From UBA1181 sp045600225 (GTDB lineage: Bacteria; Bacteroidota; Bacteroidia; Bacteroidales; Paludibacteraceae): DNA of 64,000 nt. Location: assembly GCA_045600225.1 (NCBI GenBank), contig JAZRXL010000022.1, positions 1 through 64,000 of the forward strand. The letters are read 5' to 3'. Shown here piece by piece: positions 8,011-16,695 of this stretch (positions are counted from its first letter, which is position 1; each line of letters begins with the position of its first letter). The notes below the pieces were generated by a model. That model ran no database searches and was not told where the DNA came from. It saw only the letters and a program-made list of their open reading frames with translations. The position numbers were made by a program, and so were the translations under genes.

Positions 8011-9435
8011 TCACATATCCTCCGCTTGAAGAATCGCCTTGCGAAGGGCTCCAAGCTTATTGTTTACCTCTTGTAATTCGTACTCCTCGTCGCTCTTGGC
8101 AACGATACCACCTCCAGCTTGGAACCACAACTCGTTGTTTCTAGAAACAAAGGTTCTGATAGTGATGGCTTGGTTGAGCGATCCGTCGAATCCGATAAAT
8201 CCGATGCAACCTCCGTATGCACCTCTGTTATGAGGCTCATATTCACTGATTAGCTGCATTGCACGAACTTTGGGTGCACCGCTTAATGTGCCAGCAGGGA
8301 ACGTGTCAATGAATGTCTTGATTGGATCTGCACCCTCAACAAGATCTCCACTTACACGACTTACCAAGTGAATTACGTGGCTATAGTATTGTAACTCCTT
8401 GTAGAAATCAACTTTTACATTCTTGCAGTTGCGACTTAAATCGTTTCTGGCAAGATCTACAAGCATTACGTGTTCTGCATTCTCCTTAGGGTCGTTTCTC
8501 AAATATTCTGCATTTTTTGCATCTTGCTCTGCATTGCCTGTTCGCTTAGTAGTACCTGCAATAGGATCTATGTATGCTCTAAATTTAGGTTGCTCCATTG
8601 TTCCTATGTTCTCTACACGACAATGTGTTTCTGGTGAACTACCGAAGATTCTAAATCCTCCGAAGTCGAAGTAGAATAGGTAAGGGGATGGGTTGATACT
8701 GCGTAGGGTTCGATAAAGTTTGAAATCATCACCTTCATATCGTTGAATGAAACGACGGCTCAACACGATTTGGAACACATCACCTCTCTTGCAATGAGCA
8801 ATACCTTTTCTGATGTTTGCTTTGTGGGCTTCGTCTGTTAATGGACTTGTTGTTTCTCCGATTGGATGGAAGTCGTAAAGACTGATGCGATATTGACTGA
8901 TTGCCTTTTCAATCTCAGAGATGCGACTGGACTCTCCATCTGAAAGTAATTCGTAAATGGTTAATGTGTTTTTGAAATGATCAAAAACAATAACGAACTT
9001 GTAAAGGATGTAGAGCATGTCAGGAGCATCGTTCTTTGCCATTGTTTCGTCCTTTACTGCAATGTTTTCAAAATACTTTACAGCGTTGAATGATGTATAC
9101 CCAAACAAACCACATTGACTTGCTCCTTCTCCGGTAACCTCAAATGAATTAAGGAATAGACGGATAATGCCTTCGGATTTGTTAGATTGGTTGATGGCTT
9201 GCTCTACCTTGCTTCCATCAGGAAATGTACATTTCCCAATTCCATGTTCTATGGAAACTTGGGCTAATGGTTGGATGCCTATGAATGAGCGACCGTTCTC
9301 TCCTCCGTGATAGTCAGAACTCTCCATAAGAGCACTCTGTGTGTATAGGTCACGAAGGTGGAGATATGCACTTACAGGAGTACATAGGTCTGCCAACATC
9401 TTTCGACTCTCTATTTTATATTTAAATTTTGCCAT
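8011..9435 (-). CDS. trpE: Anthranilate synthase component I
   Basis: TrpE turns chorismate plus ammonia into anthranilate and is normally feedback-inhibited by tryptophan. The chosen start is the ATG at 9435 (MAKFKYKIESRKML). The longer open frame would run into trpB and adds 31 residues unlike the family. The 474-residue protein has the N-terminal inhibitor-binding segment around ALMESSDYHG, and a C-terminal chorismate-binding domain with ISLYDF, VFQIVLSRRF, GSSPETH, PIAGTTKRTG and FPAGTLSGAPKVRAM. It follows trpB after 25 bases and precedes trpG. Confidence 0.96.
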   Translation of the reverse strand: MAKFKYKIESRKMLADLCTPVSAYLHLRDLYTQSALMESSDYHGGENGRSFIGIQPLAQVSIEHGIGKCTFPDGSKVEQAINQSNKSEGIIRLFLNSFEVTGEGASQCGLFGYTSFNAVKYFENIAVKDETMAKNDAPDMLYILYKFVIVFDHFKNTLTIYELLSDGESSRISEIEKAISQYRISLYDFHPIGETTSPLTDEAHKANIRKGIAHCKRGDVFQIVLSRRFIQRYEGDDFKLYRTLRSINPSPYLFYFDFGGFRIFGSSPETHCRVENIGTMEQPKFRAYIDPIAGTTKRTGNAEQDAKNAEYLRNDPKENAEHVMLVDLARNDLSRNCKNVKVDFYKELQYYSHVIHLVSRVSGDLVEGADPIKTFIDTFPAGTLSGAPKVRAMQLISEYEPHNRGAYGGCIGFIGFDGSLNQAITIRTFVSRNNELWFQAGGGIVAKSDEEYELQEVNNKLGALRKAILQAEDM

Positions 9436-9460
9436 ATTATTTACTAAATAAGTAGTGTGT

Positions 9461-10660
9461 TTAGTCGTTGATGCCTGGATCGTCTTTATGAGATAGGAAT
9501 GTCTCCAAATCCTTATCTCCACGGCCACTGACTGTTAATACAACAACATCTGTTGGTTTGAAATCAATTTTAGGAAGAGCGCCCAATGCGTGTGCTGATT
9601 CCATGGCAGGAATAATACCCTCTAAACGAGTTAATTCAAAAGCGGCGCGTAGTGCTTCATCATCATTGATTGCGATTACTTTTGCACGTTTTTGTACTGC
9701 AATGTTTGCGTGAATAGGACCGATGCCAGGATAATCAAGACCAGCAGAAATACTGTATGGTTCTACAATTTGTCCATCTTCTGTTTGCATAGTAAGCGTA
9801 CGGCTTCCGTGAAGAATTCCGAGCGTACCTTTTTGCATTGTTGCTGCTGTGTAACCAGAATCAACACCTTTGCCTCCTGCTTCTGCCAAAACAATCTTCA
9901 CATCTGCATCATCAATATAATGGTAGATGGTTCCTGCAGCGTTACTTCCTCCACCTACGCAAGCGATAAGGTAATCAGGATTCTCTCTTCCTTCTTGCTC
10001 CTTCAATTGCCATTTGATCTCTTCGCTAATAACGCTTTGTAATCTGGCAACCATATCTGGGTAAGGGTGGGGACCTACGGTAGAACCGATGATATAGAAT
10101 GTATCAGAAGGATGGCAACACCAATCACGAATGGCTTCATTAGTTGCATCTTTCAATGTTTTGTTTCCACTTTCAACAGGGAATACCTCTGCACCAAGCA
10201 TTTTCATACGTTCTACATTCATATGTTGGCGTTTAACATCGGTAGCTCCCATATAGACGCGACAAGGAAGGTTCATTAAAGCACATACCGTAGCAGTAGC
10301 AACACCGTGTTGTCCTGCACCAGTCTCTGCAATGATACGAGTCTTGCCCATCTTCTTGGCAAGTAGTACTTGACCCAATGCATTGTTAATCTTGTGCGCT
10401 CCTGTGTGATTTAAATCTTCACGCTTCAAATAGATTTTACAACCATATTTTTCGCTCAATCTCTTTGCCAAGTAGAGTGATGATGGTCTTCCTGCATAAT
10501 CGCGAAGTAATCCACGAAATTCTTTTTGAAACTCTTCGCTTTCAATAATTGGCAAATACGCTTTCTTTAGGTCTTCTACTGTTTTGTATAGAATTTCAGG
10601 TACGTATGCACCTCCAAACTCTCCGTAGTAACCGTTTTGGTCAACTTGAAATGATTTCAT
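9461..10660 (-). CDS. trpB: Tryptophan synthase beta subunit
   Basis: TrpB condenses indole with serine using pyridoxal phosphate and forms a complex with TrpA. The 399-residue protein carries the PLP lysine in LNHTGAHKINNALGQ, the AETGAGQHGVATAT loop, and the phosphate cup CVGGGSNAAGT. It is the first structural gene, far from trpA, in the order trpB-E-G-D-C-F-A. A 33-residue leader ORF and a terminator hairpin lie between its start and the promoter, so transcription must read through the hairpin for the operon to be expressed. Confidence 0.97.
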   Translation of the reverse strand: MKSFQVDQNGYYGEFGGAYVPEILYKTVEDLKKAYLPIIESEEFQKEFRGLLRDYAGRPSSLYLAKRLSEKYGCKIYLKREDLNHTGAHKINNALGQVLLAKKMGKTRIIAETGAGQHGVATATVCALMNLPCRVYMGATDVKRQHMNVERMKMLGAEVFPVESGNKTLKDATNEAIRDWCCHPSDTFYIIGSTVGPHPYPDMVARLQSVISEEIKWQLKEQEGRENPDYLIACVGGGSNAAGTIYHYIDDADVKIVLAEAGGKGVDSGYTAATMQKGTLGILHGSRTLTMQTEDGQIVEPYSISAGLDYPGIGPIHANIAVQKRAKVIAINDDEALRAAFELTRLEGIIPAMESAHALGALPKIDFKPTDVVVLTVSGRGDKDLETFLSHKDDPGIND

Positions 10661-10706
10661 TGTGTATATTTTTTATTATTTTATTATTTCAAAATGTTTA
10701 ATAAAA

Positions 10707-10734
10707 AAAGGCCCGTCGTGAACGACGAGCCTTT
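10707..10734 (-). terminator. Terminator or attenuator between the leader ORF and trpB
   Basis: On the minus strand a 12-pair stem (one U-G wobble) with loop TTCA is followed by seven T. The stem begins six bases after the leader ORF stop codon, and trpB starts about 46 bases past it. A ribosome paused at the leader stop would cover the start of the stem, so translation of the leader could control termination. No clear competing antiterminator was found by eye. Confidence 0.8.
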
Positions 10735-10740
10735 CCCTTT

Positions 10741-10842
10741 TTATCCTAATGCCATACAACAAGTTAAGCAAGCGTCTTCACATCTTTCTGTTTTGACTCT
10801 TGCCACCACCAATATGTATGGTTTAACTTGATCATCTTTCAT
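10741..10842 (-). CDS. Cys-rich 33-residue leader ORF of the trp operon
   Basis: Starting at ATG 10842-10840, the frame gives a 33-residue peptide, MKDDQVKPYILVVARVKTER followed by CEDACLTCCMALG. Cysteines are at 21, 25, 28 and 29 (C-x3-C-x2-CC). There is no tryptophan, so this is not a classical Trp-codon attenuator peptide. The ATG lies only about 10 bases after the expected transcription start. The stop precedes an intrinsic terminator by six bases, and trpB follows. It is either a regulatory leader peptide whose translation governs readthrough, or a tiny functional (possibly metal-binding) protein sharing the trp promoter. I do not recognise a family. Confidence 0.6.
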   Translation of the reverse strand: MKDDQVKPYILVVARVKTERCEDACLTCCMALG

Positions 10843-10858
10843 TGTTTAAATATTATTG

Positions 10859-10888
10859 CAAATTTACAAATGTTTTTTTATTTGACAA
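10859..10888 (-). promoter_or_regulatory. trp operon promoter
   Basis: On the minus strand TTG (10888-10886) is followed after 19 bases by TAAATTTG (10866-10859), the full Bacteroidota -33/-7 arrangement. Transcription should begin close to 10852, giving a leader of about 190 bases before trpB. Confidence 0.8.
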
Positions 10889-10923
10889 TGAAAAAAGTAA
10901 TTTTTTTGTGATTATGAGTTCTT

Positions 10924-11103
10924 TTACCAAAATTTCTTTTGATCCTCATTGTATTCAAAACCTGCTTCTTGTAGTTTGTTGATAAGTTCCTCTTTGTTGA
11001 TGTCCATATCTTCGCAAAGGGCATCCAATGAATCGTACTCATCTCTTAATTTCATGTTGATGAAACTAAATAGCATATTTATGTCTTGTGGCAACTGTTC
11101 CAT
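10924..11103 (-). CDS. DUF4250-like small protein
   Basis: A 59-residue acidic protein beginning MEQLPQDINMLFSFINMKLRD and ending in EDQKKFW. The start at 11103 is chosen because it resembles the short DUF4250 proteins of Bacteroidota. The longer frame (to 11166) would overlap the upstream gene and adds an unrelated N-terminus. It looks helical, with a helix-turn-helix-like pattern (SLDALCEDMDINKEELINKL). It is the last gene after der and the DUF4010 protein. Its function is unknown. Confidence 0.7.
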   Translation of the reverse strand: MEQLPQDINMLFSFINMKLRDEYDSLDALCEDMDINKEELINKLQEAGFEYNEDQKKFW

Positions 11104-11113
11104 TTTCTTTTTG

Positions 11114-12394
11114 TTATAAAGTGAAGAGTAGTATTGCATTAACTGCACATATGACGCTAAATCCAATAATTAACGGCTTGGTGATGCGTTTCCCAGAAAA
11201 GAATATTCCGTAGAACATTTTAACCACATTGTTACTGATGATAGCTTGAAATGCCGCTTGAATCAACAACAGGCTCTCTATTTGGTCGGATAGTTGGAAT
11301 AGGTTGATGATAAATGGATTTATGTCTGTAAATCCGACGATCCAAGAAAGGATATTCAAACCATTGTTCCCAAAATATGCGATGGCATATTGGGTGGCAA
11401 GGGTAAATACAACAAATAGGGTGGCAAACAGAATAGCTACCTTAAACTCCAATGGATTTTTTTCGTCTTCTTCATCCTCCTTCAGCTCTTCTTTTTCTGA
11501 AGTCTGCCTTCCATTCTTCTTGTAGAAAAAGAAAGCTACCGAAACAGAGCACGCAATCATAATTGCAAATACATACCAGTATGACCCTAACATCGTTGGG
11601 TTGAATATGCCAAGAAGGATCATGATTTTTACATACATCATTGTGATGGCAAAGAAAATGGCAGATATGTATATGTCGACATTGCTCTTTACATCTTTTG
11701 CTTTTTTTGCAAGAATAATACAAGTGGCGGTACTGCTATAAATACCTCCTAAGATACCCGTTACAATGATTCCTCCATCCTTAAAAACATATTTCTTTAA
11801 TAGATAACTGACATAAGATATGCCTGTAATCACAACAGTAGCTAACCAGATGGTACTAGGTGTTAGTCCTATTCCTTTGACAATCTCAGTGTCGGGAAGA
11901 ATGGGCAATATAACACCAGCAATAATTCCAAATTTTGCAAGGTTGATAAACTCTTCGTCATTCATCGTCTTGGTAAACTGAATGAATTTATCCTTCATTT
12001 CAGATAGGATCAGAACGACCACTGCCACCAGAATGCCTACCCACAACTCTTTTTCGTAGATGAGAGGAGCTAGGCAATAGGTGATAAGAGCAATGACAAT
12101 AGATGTTATCCCTTTATGTCCGTCAATAAATATCTTTTGAGCATAATTAATCCCTAAAAGAACTGACAAGGCCAATCCTCCACATAGGAAAGGAGTCAAA
12201 CTTCCTTTCCCTAAAAGGTATAAGATGTAACCAAGAATACCAATGAGGGTGAATGTCCTATCAGACCCGAAGGTGTTGATAGATTCTCCCTCTTTTTGAT
12301 ACAACTTGCGCTGCGACAATCCTATCAAGAGAGATAGGAGAGCCACTACCAAGAAGTTGGTCATGTCAGTAGAGAATATGTTTGTGATATTCAT
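11114..12394 (-). CDS. MgtC/SapB-type membrane protein with DUF4010 domain
   Basis: A 426-residue polytopic membrane protein. The N-terminal part resembles the MgtC fold (LLSLLIGLSQRKLYQKEG, then SDRTFTLIGILGYI). The remainder is a DUF4010-type block of about eight further membrane segments. A charged loop (TSEKEELKEDEEDEKN) divides the two halves of that block at about residue 300. MgtC-family proteins are linked to magnesium limitation and envelope ATPase control, but DUF4010 members have no fixed role, so the substrate is left open. It sits 12 bases downstream of der and overlaps nothing else. Confidence 0.75.
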   Translation of the reverse strand: MNITNIFSTDMTNFLVVALLSLLIGLSQRKLYQKEGESINTFGSDRTFTLIGILGYILYLLGKGSLTPFLCGGLALSVLLGINYAQKIFIDGHKGITSIVIALITYCLAPLIYEKELWVGILVAVVVLILSEMKDKFIQFTKTMNDEEFINLAKFGIIAGVILPILPDTEIVKGIGLTPSTIWLATVVITGISYVSYLLKKYVFKDGGIIVTGILGGIYSSTATCIILAKKAKDVKSNVDIYISAIFFAITMMYVKIMILLGIFNPTMLGSYWYVFAIMIACSVSVAFFFYKKNGRQTSEKEELKEDEEDEKNPLEFKVAILFATLFVVFTLATQYAIAYFGNNGLNILSWIVGFTDINPFIINLFQLSDQIESLLLIQAAFQAIISNNVVKMFYGIFFSGKRITKPLIIGFSVICAVNAILLFTL

Positions 12395-12406
12395 TGCTTC
12401 CTATGC

Positions 12407-13720
12407 TTATTTTTGTCTGATAAAGATGTTGACAGGAGTTCCTGAGAAATCCCACTCCTCACGCAACTTGTTCTCCAAGAATCGCTTGTAAGGCTCCTTG
12501 ATGTATTGAGGTAGGTTGGCGTAGAAGATGAAAGAAGGCACTTGAGTGTCAGCTAATTGGGTAACATACTTGATTTTAATGTATTTACCCTTGTTTGCTG
12601 GCGGTGGGTAGTTCTCTATAAGAGGCAAGAAGAATTCATTCAACTTGCTGGTAGAGATTTTTCTCTTCTTATTTTCGAATACGTCTTTAGCAGTCTCCAG
12701 TACCTTGAAGATACGTTGTTTTGTGACGGCAGAAGTGAATATGATAGGGAAATCACTGAATGGAGCAAAACGCTCGCGAATTGCCTTCTCCATCGTTAAA
12801 GTGCTCTTTGAGTCTTTACCTGTAATTAAATCCCACTTGTTGACACAAACGACAATACCTTTTTTATTTCTTTGTATTAATTGAACGATATTCATGTCTT
12901 GCGCCTCAATACCTCTTGTGGCATCGATCATTAAGATACAAACATCAGAATCTTCTATGGAGCGGATGGAACGGATGACCGAGAAGTATTCCAAGTCTTC
13001 TGTAACCTTCCCTTTCTTTCTGATACCTGCGGTATCGACAAGATAAAAGTCAAAACCAAACTTATTGTAACGGGTATTGGTACTGTCACGTGTAGTTCCA
13101 GCGATATCCGTTACGATGTATCTGTCTTCTCCGATAAAAGCGTTGATGATAGAAGATTTACCCGCATTAGGACGTCCCACTACTGCAAATCTTGGAATGT
13201 CGTCATCCATCACTTCTTCAACTTTTTTAGGAAGGGTTTGAAGAATCAGATCCAATAAATCTCCTGTTCCAGAACCTGAAATGGAAGAGATGTTGTTAGG
13301 GTCGCCCAAACCTAGCTTGTAGAATTCTGCAGAATAATATTGAGCCTCTGTATTATCAACTTTGTTGGAAACAAGGATAACAGGTTTGTTGTTTTGACGA
13401 AGTATCTGAGCCACTTGCTCATCAAGGTCAGTTACACCACTCATGACATCTACTACGAAAAGGATAACATCAGCCTCTTCGATAGCGATTTTAACCTGTT
13501 TGCGAATTTCCTCTTCGAAAATATCGTCTGAATTAACAACCCAGCCTCCTGTGTCTACGATAGAGAACTCTTGTCCGTTCCAATCTACCTTTCCGTATTG
13601 GCGGTCGCGTGTTGTTCCTGCTTCCTCGTTGACAATAGCACGACGAGTTTGTGTAAGTCTATTAAATAATGTCGATTTGCCAACATTGGGTCTTCCTACT
13701 ATAGCAACTAAATTACTCAT
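12407..13720 (-). CDS. der: Ribosome assembly GTPase Der (EngA)
   Basis: Der is an essential double GTPase for maturation of the 50S subunit. The 437-residue protein has a first G domain with GRPNVGKST, a second with GRPNAGKSS, both with DTAG/DTGG switch motifs, and NKVD and NKWD specificity motifs. A C-terminal KH-like domain follows (FIFYANLPQYIKEPYKRFL). The start chosen is ATG at 13720 (MSNLVAIVGRP); the longer frame adds 11 unlikely residues. It diverges from era, another ribosome-assembly GTPase, and heads an operon with the DUF4010 and DUF4250 genes. Confidence 0.96.
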   Translation of the reverse strand: MSNLVAIVGRPNVGKSTLFNRLTQTRRAIVNEEAGTTRDRQYGKVDWNGQEFSIVDTGGWVVNSDDIFEEEIRKQVKIAIEEADVILFVVDVMSGVTDLDEQVAQILRQNNKPVILVSNKVDNTEAQYYSAEFYKLGLGDPNNISSISGSGTGDLLDLILQTLPKKVEEVMDDDIPRFAVVGRPNAGKSSIINAFIGEDRYIVTDIAGTTRDSTNTRYNKFGFDFYLVDTAGIRKKGKVTEDLEYFSVIRSIRSIEDSDVCILMIDATRGIEAQDMNIVQLIQRNKKGIVVCVNKWDLITGKDSKSTLTMEKAIRERFAPFSDFPIIFTSAVTKQRIFKVLETAKDVFENKKRKISTSKLNEFFLPLIENYPPPANKGKYIKIKYVTQLADTQVPSFIFYANLPQYIKEPYKRFLENKLREEWDFSGTPVNIFIRQK

Positions 13721-13812
13721 AATCAATAAATGTATATTACAATAAATCTCCATTAGTTGGATGGACGGAACATAAACTAATAGATAAACACAACCAATTT
13801 CAGTTGTAACTG

Positions 13813-13820
13813 CAAAGTTA
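13813..13820 (-). promoter_or_regulatory. -7 box for der
   Basis: The minus strand reads TAACTTTG, a match to TAnnTTTG, about 92 bases before the der ATG. It is arranged back to back with the era promoter. Confidence 0.65.
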
Positions 13821-13877
13821 TGAAAAAAATATGAAATTTACCCTTTGGGTTAATTCCGTATTTTCGTAAAAAAGGAA

Positions 13878-13885
13878 TATCTTTG
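13878..13885 (+). promoter_or_regulatory. -7 box for era
   Basis: TATCTTTG lies 25 bases before the era ATG and is divergent from the der -7 box 57 bases away. Confidence 0.65.
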
Positions 13886-13910
13886 CAGAAATTTGTGTTA
13901 ATTAAAAGAA

Positions 13911-14792
13911 ATGCATAAATCCGGATTTGTAAATATTGTAGGTAATCCCAATGTGGGAAAGTCTACATTGATGAACGCTTTGGTGGGAGAGAGAATTTCG
14001 ATCATTACATCAAAAGCACAGACGACGCGTCACAGAATTTTAGGTATTGTAAACGGAGAAGATTTTCAAATTGTCTATTCTGATACTCCTGGTGTTTTAA
14101 AACCAAATTACAAACTTCAAGAGTCTATGTTGAATTTCTCCAATAGTGCCCTTACGGATGCTGATATCGTACTTTATGTGACCGATGTGGTAGAGGATTC
14201 TACAAAGAATGCAGATTTTTTGGAGAAGGTGAAAAAACAAAAAGCACCTGTTATTCTTGTGATTAACAAGATTGACCTTACAAACCAAGAGAAATTGGTG
14301 GAGTTGGTAGAGAAGTGGAAAGGTGTATTGCCTAATGCGGAAATCATACCTCTTTCTGCTCAAAATAATTTCAATTTGGATTATCTTCTAAAACGCATTA
14401 AAGATCAATTGCCAGATTCTCCTCCTTTCTTTGAAAAGGATGCTTTGACAGATAAGCCAGCTCGCTTCTTTGTTACGGAGATTATTCGCGAAAAGATATT
14501 GACGAACTATGATAAGGAGATCCCTTATTCAGTTGAGGTGGCTGTCGAGCAATTTAAGGAGGATAATAAGCTAATTCACATCAATGCGGTTATCTATGTT
14601 GAGAGAGATTCTCAGAAGGGTATCATCATTGGCCAGGGTGGTAAGATGTTAAAACGAATCGGTACGGAGGCTCGTAAGGATATCGAAACATTCTTCGATA
14701 AGAAGGTTTTCTTGGAGTTGTATGTGAAGGTTGAAAAAGATTGGCGAAACAAGGATAAGAAATTGAAGGATTTCGGATATCAGTTGGATTAA
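13911..14792 (+). CDS. era: Ribosome-associated GTPase Era
   Basis: Era binds the 3' end of 16S rRNA and aids 30S maturation. The 293-residue protein has G1 GNPNVGKST, G3 DTPG, G4 NKID and a C-terminal KH domain with GIIIGQGGKMLKRIG. Length and layout are normal. It diverges from der, and aspS follows after about 50 bases on the same strand. Confidence 0.97.
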   Translation: MHKSGFVNIVGNPNVGKSTLMNALVGERISIITSKAQTTRHRILGIVNGEDFQIVYSDTPGVLKPNYKLQESMLNFSNSALTDADIVLYVTDVVEDSTKNADFLEKVKKQKAPVILVINKIDLTNQEKLVELVEKWKGVLPNAEIIPLSAQNNFNLDYLLKRIKDQLPDSPPFFEKDALTDKPARFFVTEIIREKILTNYDKEIPYSVEVAVEQFKEDNKLIHINAVIYVERDSQKGIIIGQGGKMLKRIGTEARKDIETFFDKKVFLELYVKVEKDWRNKDKKLKDFGYQLD

Positions 14793-14845
14793 TCTTAAAT
14801 TTTAAGAAGTTATTTTTTTGAATATAATATAAAACTAGAATAAAA

Positions 14846-16603
14846 ATGTTCAGGACAAAGACTTGCGGCGAACTCACGATTGCAAATGTGGGAGCCGTTG
14901 TTACATTGGCTGGATGGGTACAGAAGTCTCGTAAGATGGGAGGTATGACCTTCGTTGATATGCGTGACAGATATGGTATCACTCAAGTCGTTTTTAATGA
15001 AGAGAATAATGCAGAACTTTGCGAAAAATCTAATAAGTTGGGCCGTGAGTGGGTTATCCAAGTCACTGGTACAGTAGCAGAGCGTAGCAATAAGAACAAG
15101 AATATTCCTACCGGAGAGATCGAGATCATCGCTCAAGACCTAAAGGTGTTGAACGCATCAGAGGTTCCTCCTTTCACTATTGAAGACAACTCAGACGGTG
15201 GTGACGATTTGCGTATGCAATATCGTTATTTGGATATCCGTCGTAACCCAGTAAGAGAAAACCTTGAACTTCGTCATAAAATTGCTTTTGAGGTTCGCCG
15301 TTACTTGGATAGCCAAAACTTCTTGGAAGTGGAAACTCCTGTGTTGATAAAATCTACTCCTGAAGGAGCAAGAGACTTTGTGGTTCCTTCTCGTATGAAC
15401 CCAGGCCAATTCTACGCTCTTCCTCAATCTCCACAACAATTCAAACAATTGTTGATGGTGGCTGGTATTGATCGTTACTTCCAAATCGTGAAGTGTTTCC
15501 GTGATGAGGACCTTCGTGCGGATCGTCAGCCTGAGTTTACGCAGATCGACTGCGAGATGTCTTTTATTGAACAAGAGGATGTCATTAACATGTTTGAGGG
15601 TATGATCAAGCACATCTTCAAGTATGTAAAGGGGGTTGAGTTCGAGGGTGCATTCCCAAGAATGACTTGGCACGAATGTATGAAGTTGTATGGTTCTGAT
15701 AAGCCTGATATGCGTTTCGGTATGACTTTCGTTGAGTTGAAGGACTTGACAGAAGGTCGCAACTTCCCAGTGTTTGATGCTGCTAACTTCGTGGTGGGTA
15801 TCTGTGCAGAAGGTTGCGCGTCATATACTCGTAAGCAATTAGATGCACTTACTGATTTCGTTAAGAAACCACAGGTAGGTGCTAAGGGATTGGTTTATGT
15901 GAAGTATGAGGCAGACGGATCATTTAAGTCTAGCGTGGATAAGTTCTATTCACAAGAGGATTTGAAGAAGTGGGCAGAGCGTTTCGGAGCTAAGCCTGGT
16001 GATTTGATGTTGATTCTTTGTGGAGAAGACGCCGATAAGACTCGCAAGCAAATGAACGAGCTTCGTTTGTTGATGGGTGATCAATTAGGATTGAGAGACA
16101 AGAATAAGTTCGCTCCGTTGTGGGTGATCGACTTCCCATTGTTTGAGTGGAACGAAGAGGATCAACGTTTCTATGCAATGCACCATCCATTTACAAGTCC
16201 TAAGTTGGAGGATGTTCAGTATTTGGATAGCGATCCAGGTCGTGTTCGTGCCAATGCATATGATTTGGCAATGAATGGAGTAGAGTTGGGTGGTGGATCT
16301 ATCCGTATCCATGATTCGGAGTTGCAAAATAAGATGTTCGAGTTGCTTGGTTTCACACAAGAGAAGGCTATGGATCAATTTGGATGTATCATCAATGCAT
16401 TTAAGTATGGTGCACCTCCTCACGGTGGTTTGGCCTTCGGTTTGGATCGTGTGGTATCTATGTTGGCTGGTTTGGATTCTATTCGCGACTGTATAGCATT
16501 TCCTAAGAACAATTCTGGTCGTGATGTCATGATCGACGCACCTTCTGCAATTGACGATGTACAATTGAAGGAGTTGTACTTGGAAGTAAAGATGACTGAA
16601 TAA
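14846..16603 (+). CDS. aspS: Aspartyl-tRNA synthetase
   Basis: AspS charges tRNA(Asp). The 585-residue class IIb synthetase has an N-terminal OB-fold (GWVQKSRKMGGMTFVDMRDR), motif 2 around FRDEDLRADRQPEFTQID, a bacterial GAD insert in the middle, and motif 3 in GGLAFGLDRVVSML. The class II signature VETPVLIKSTPEGARDF is complete. Whether it is discriminating or also charges tRNA(Asn) cannot be settled here. It is probably cotranscribed with era and closed by the terminator at 16622-16651. Confidence 0.97.
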   Translation: MFRTKTCGELTIANVGAVVTLAGWVQKSRKMGGMTFVDMRDRYGITQVVFNEENNAELCEKSNKLGREWVIQVTGTVAERSNKNKNIPTGEIEIIAQDLKVLNASEVPPFTIEDNSDGGDDLRMQYRYLDIRRNPVRENLELRHKIAFEVRRYLDSQNFLEVETPVLIKSTPEGARDFVVPSRMNPGQFYALPQSPQQFKQLLMVAGIDRYFQIVKCFRDEDLRADRQPEFTQIDCEMSFIEQEDVINMFEGMIKHIFKYVKGVEFEGAFPRMTWHECMKLYGSDKPDMRFGMTFVELKDLTEGRNFPVFDAANFVVGICAEGCASYTRKQLDALTDFVKKPQVGAKGLVYVKYEADGSFKSSVDKFYSQEDLKKWAERFGAKPGDLMLILCGEDADKTRKQMNELRLLMGDQLGLRDKNKFAPLWVIDFPLFEWNEEDQRFYAMHHPFTSPKLEDVQYLDSDPGRVRANAYDLAMNGVELGGGSIRIHDSELQNKMFELLGFTQEKAMDQFGCIINAFKYGAPPHGGLAFGLDRVVSMLAGLDSIRDCIAFPKNNSGRDVMIDAPSAIDDVQLKELYLEVKMTE

Positions 16604-16621
16604 TATATTTGATATAAGCAG

Positions 16622-16651
16622 AAAGCGAGAAGAAAGAACACTTCTCGCTTT
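16622..16651 (+). terminator. Intrinsic terminator after aspS
   Basis: An 11-base perfect stem (16622-16632 with 16641-16651) is followed by a T run, 18 bases beyond the stop. Confidence 0.9.
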
Positions 16652-16695
16652 TTTTGATAATTGCTATTCCATTTTGTTGAATAATAAATAAGTAT

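Noticed and set aside
9436..9528. 31-codon N-terminal extension of trpE
   Set aside because: It overlaps the end of trpB and does not resemble TrpE N-termini; the internal ATG at 9435 fits the family.
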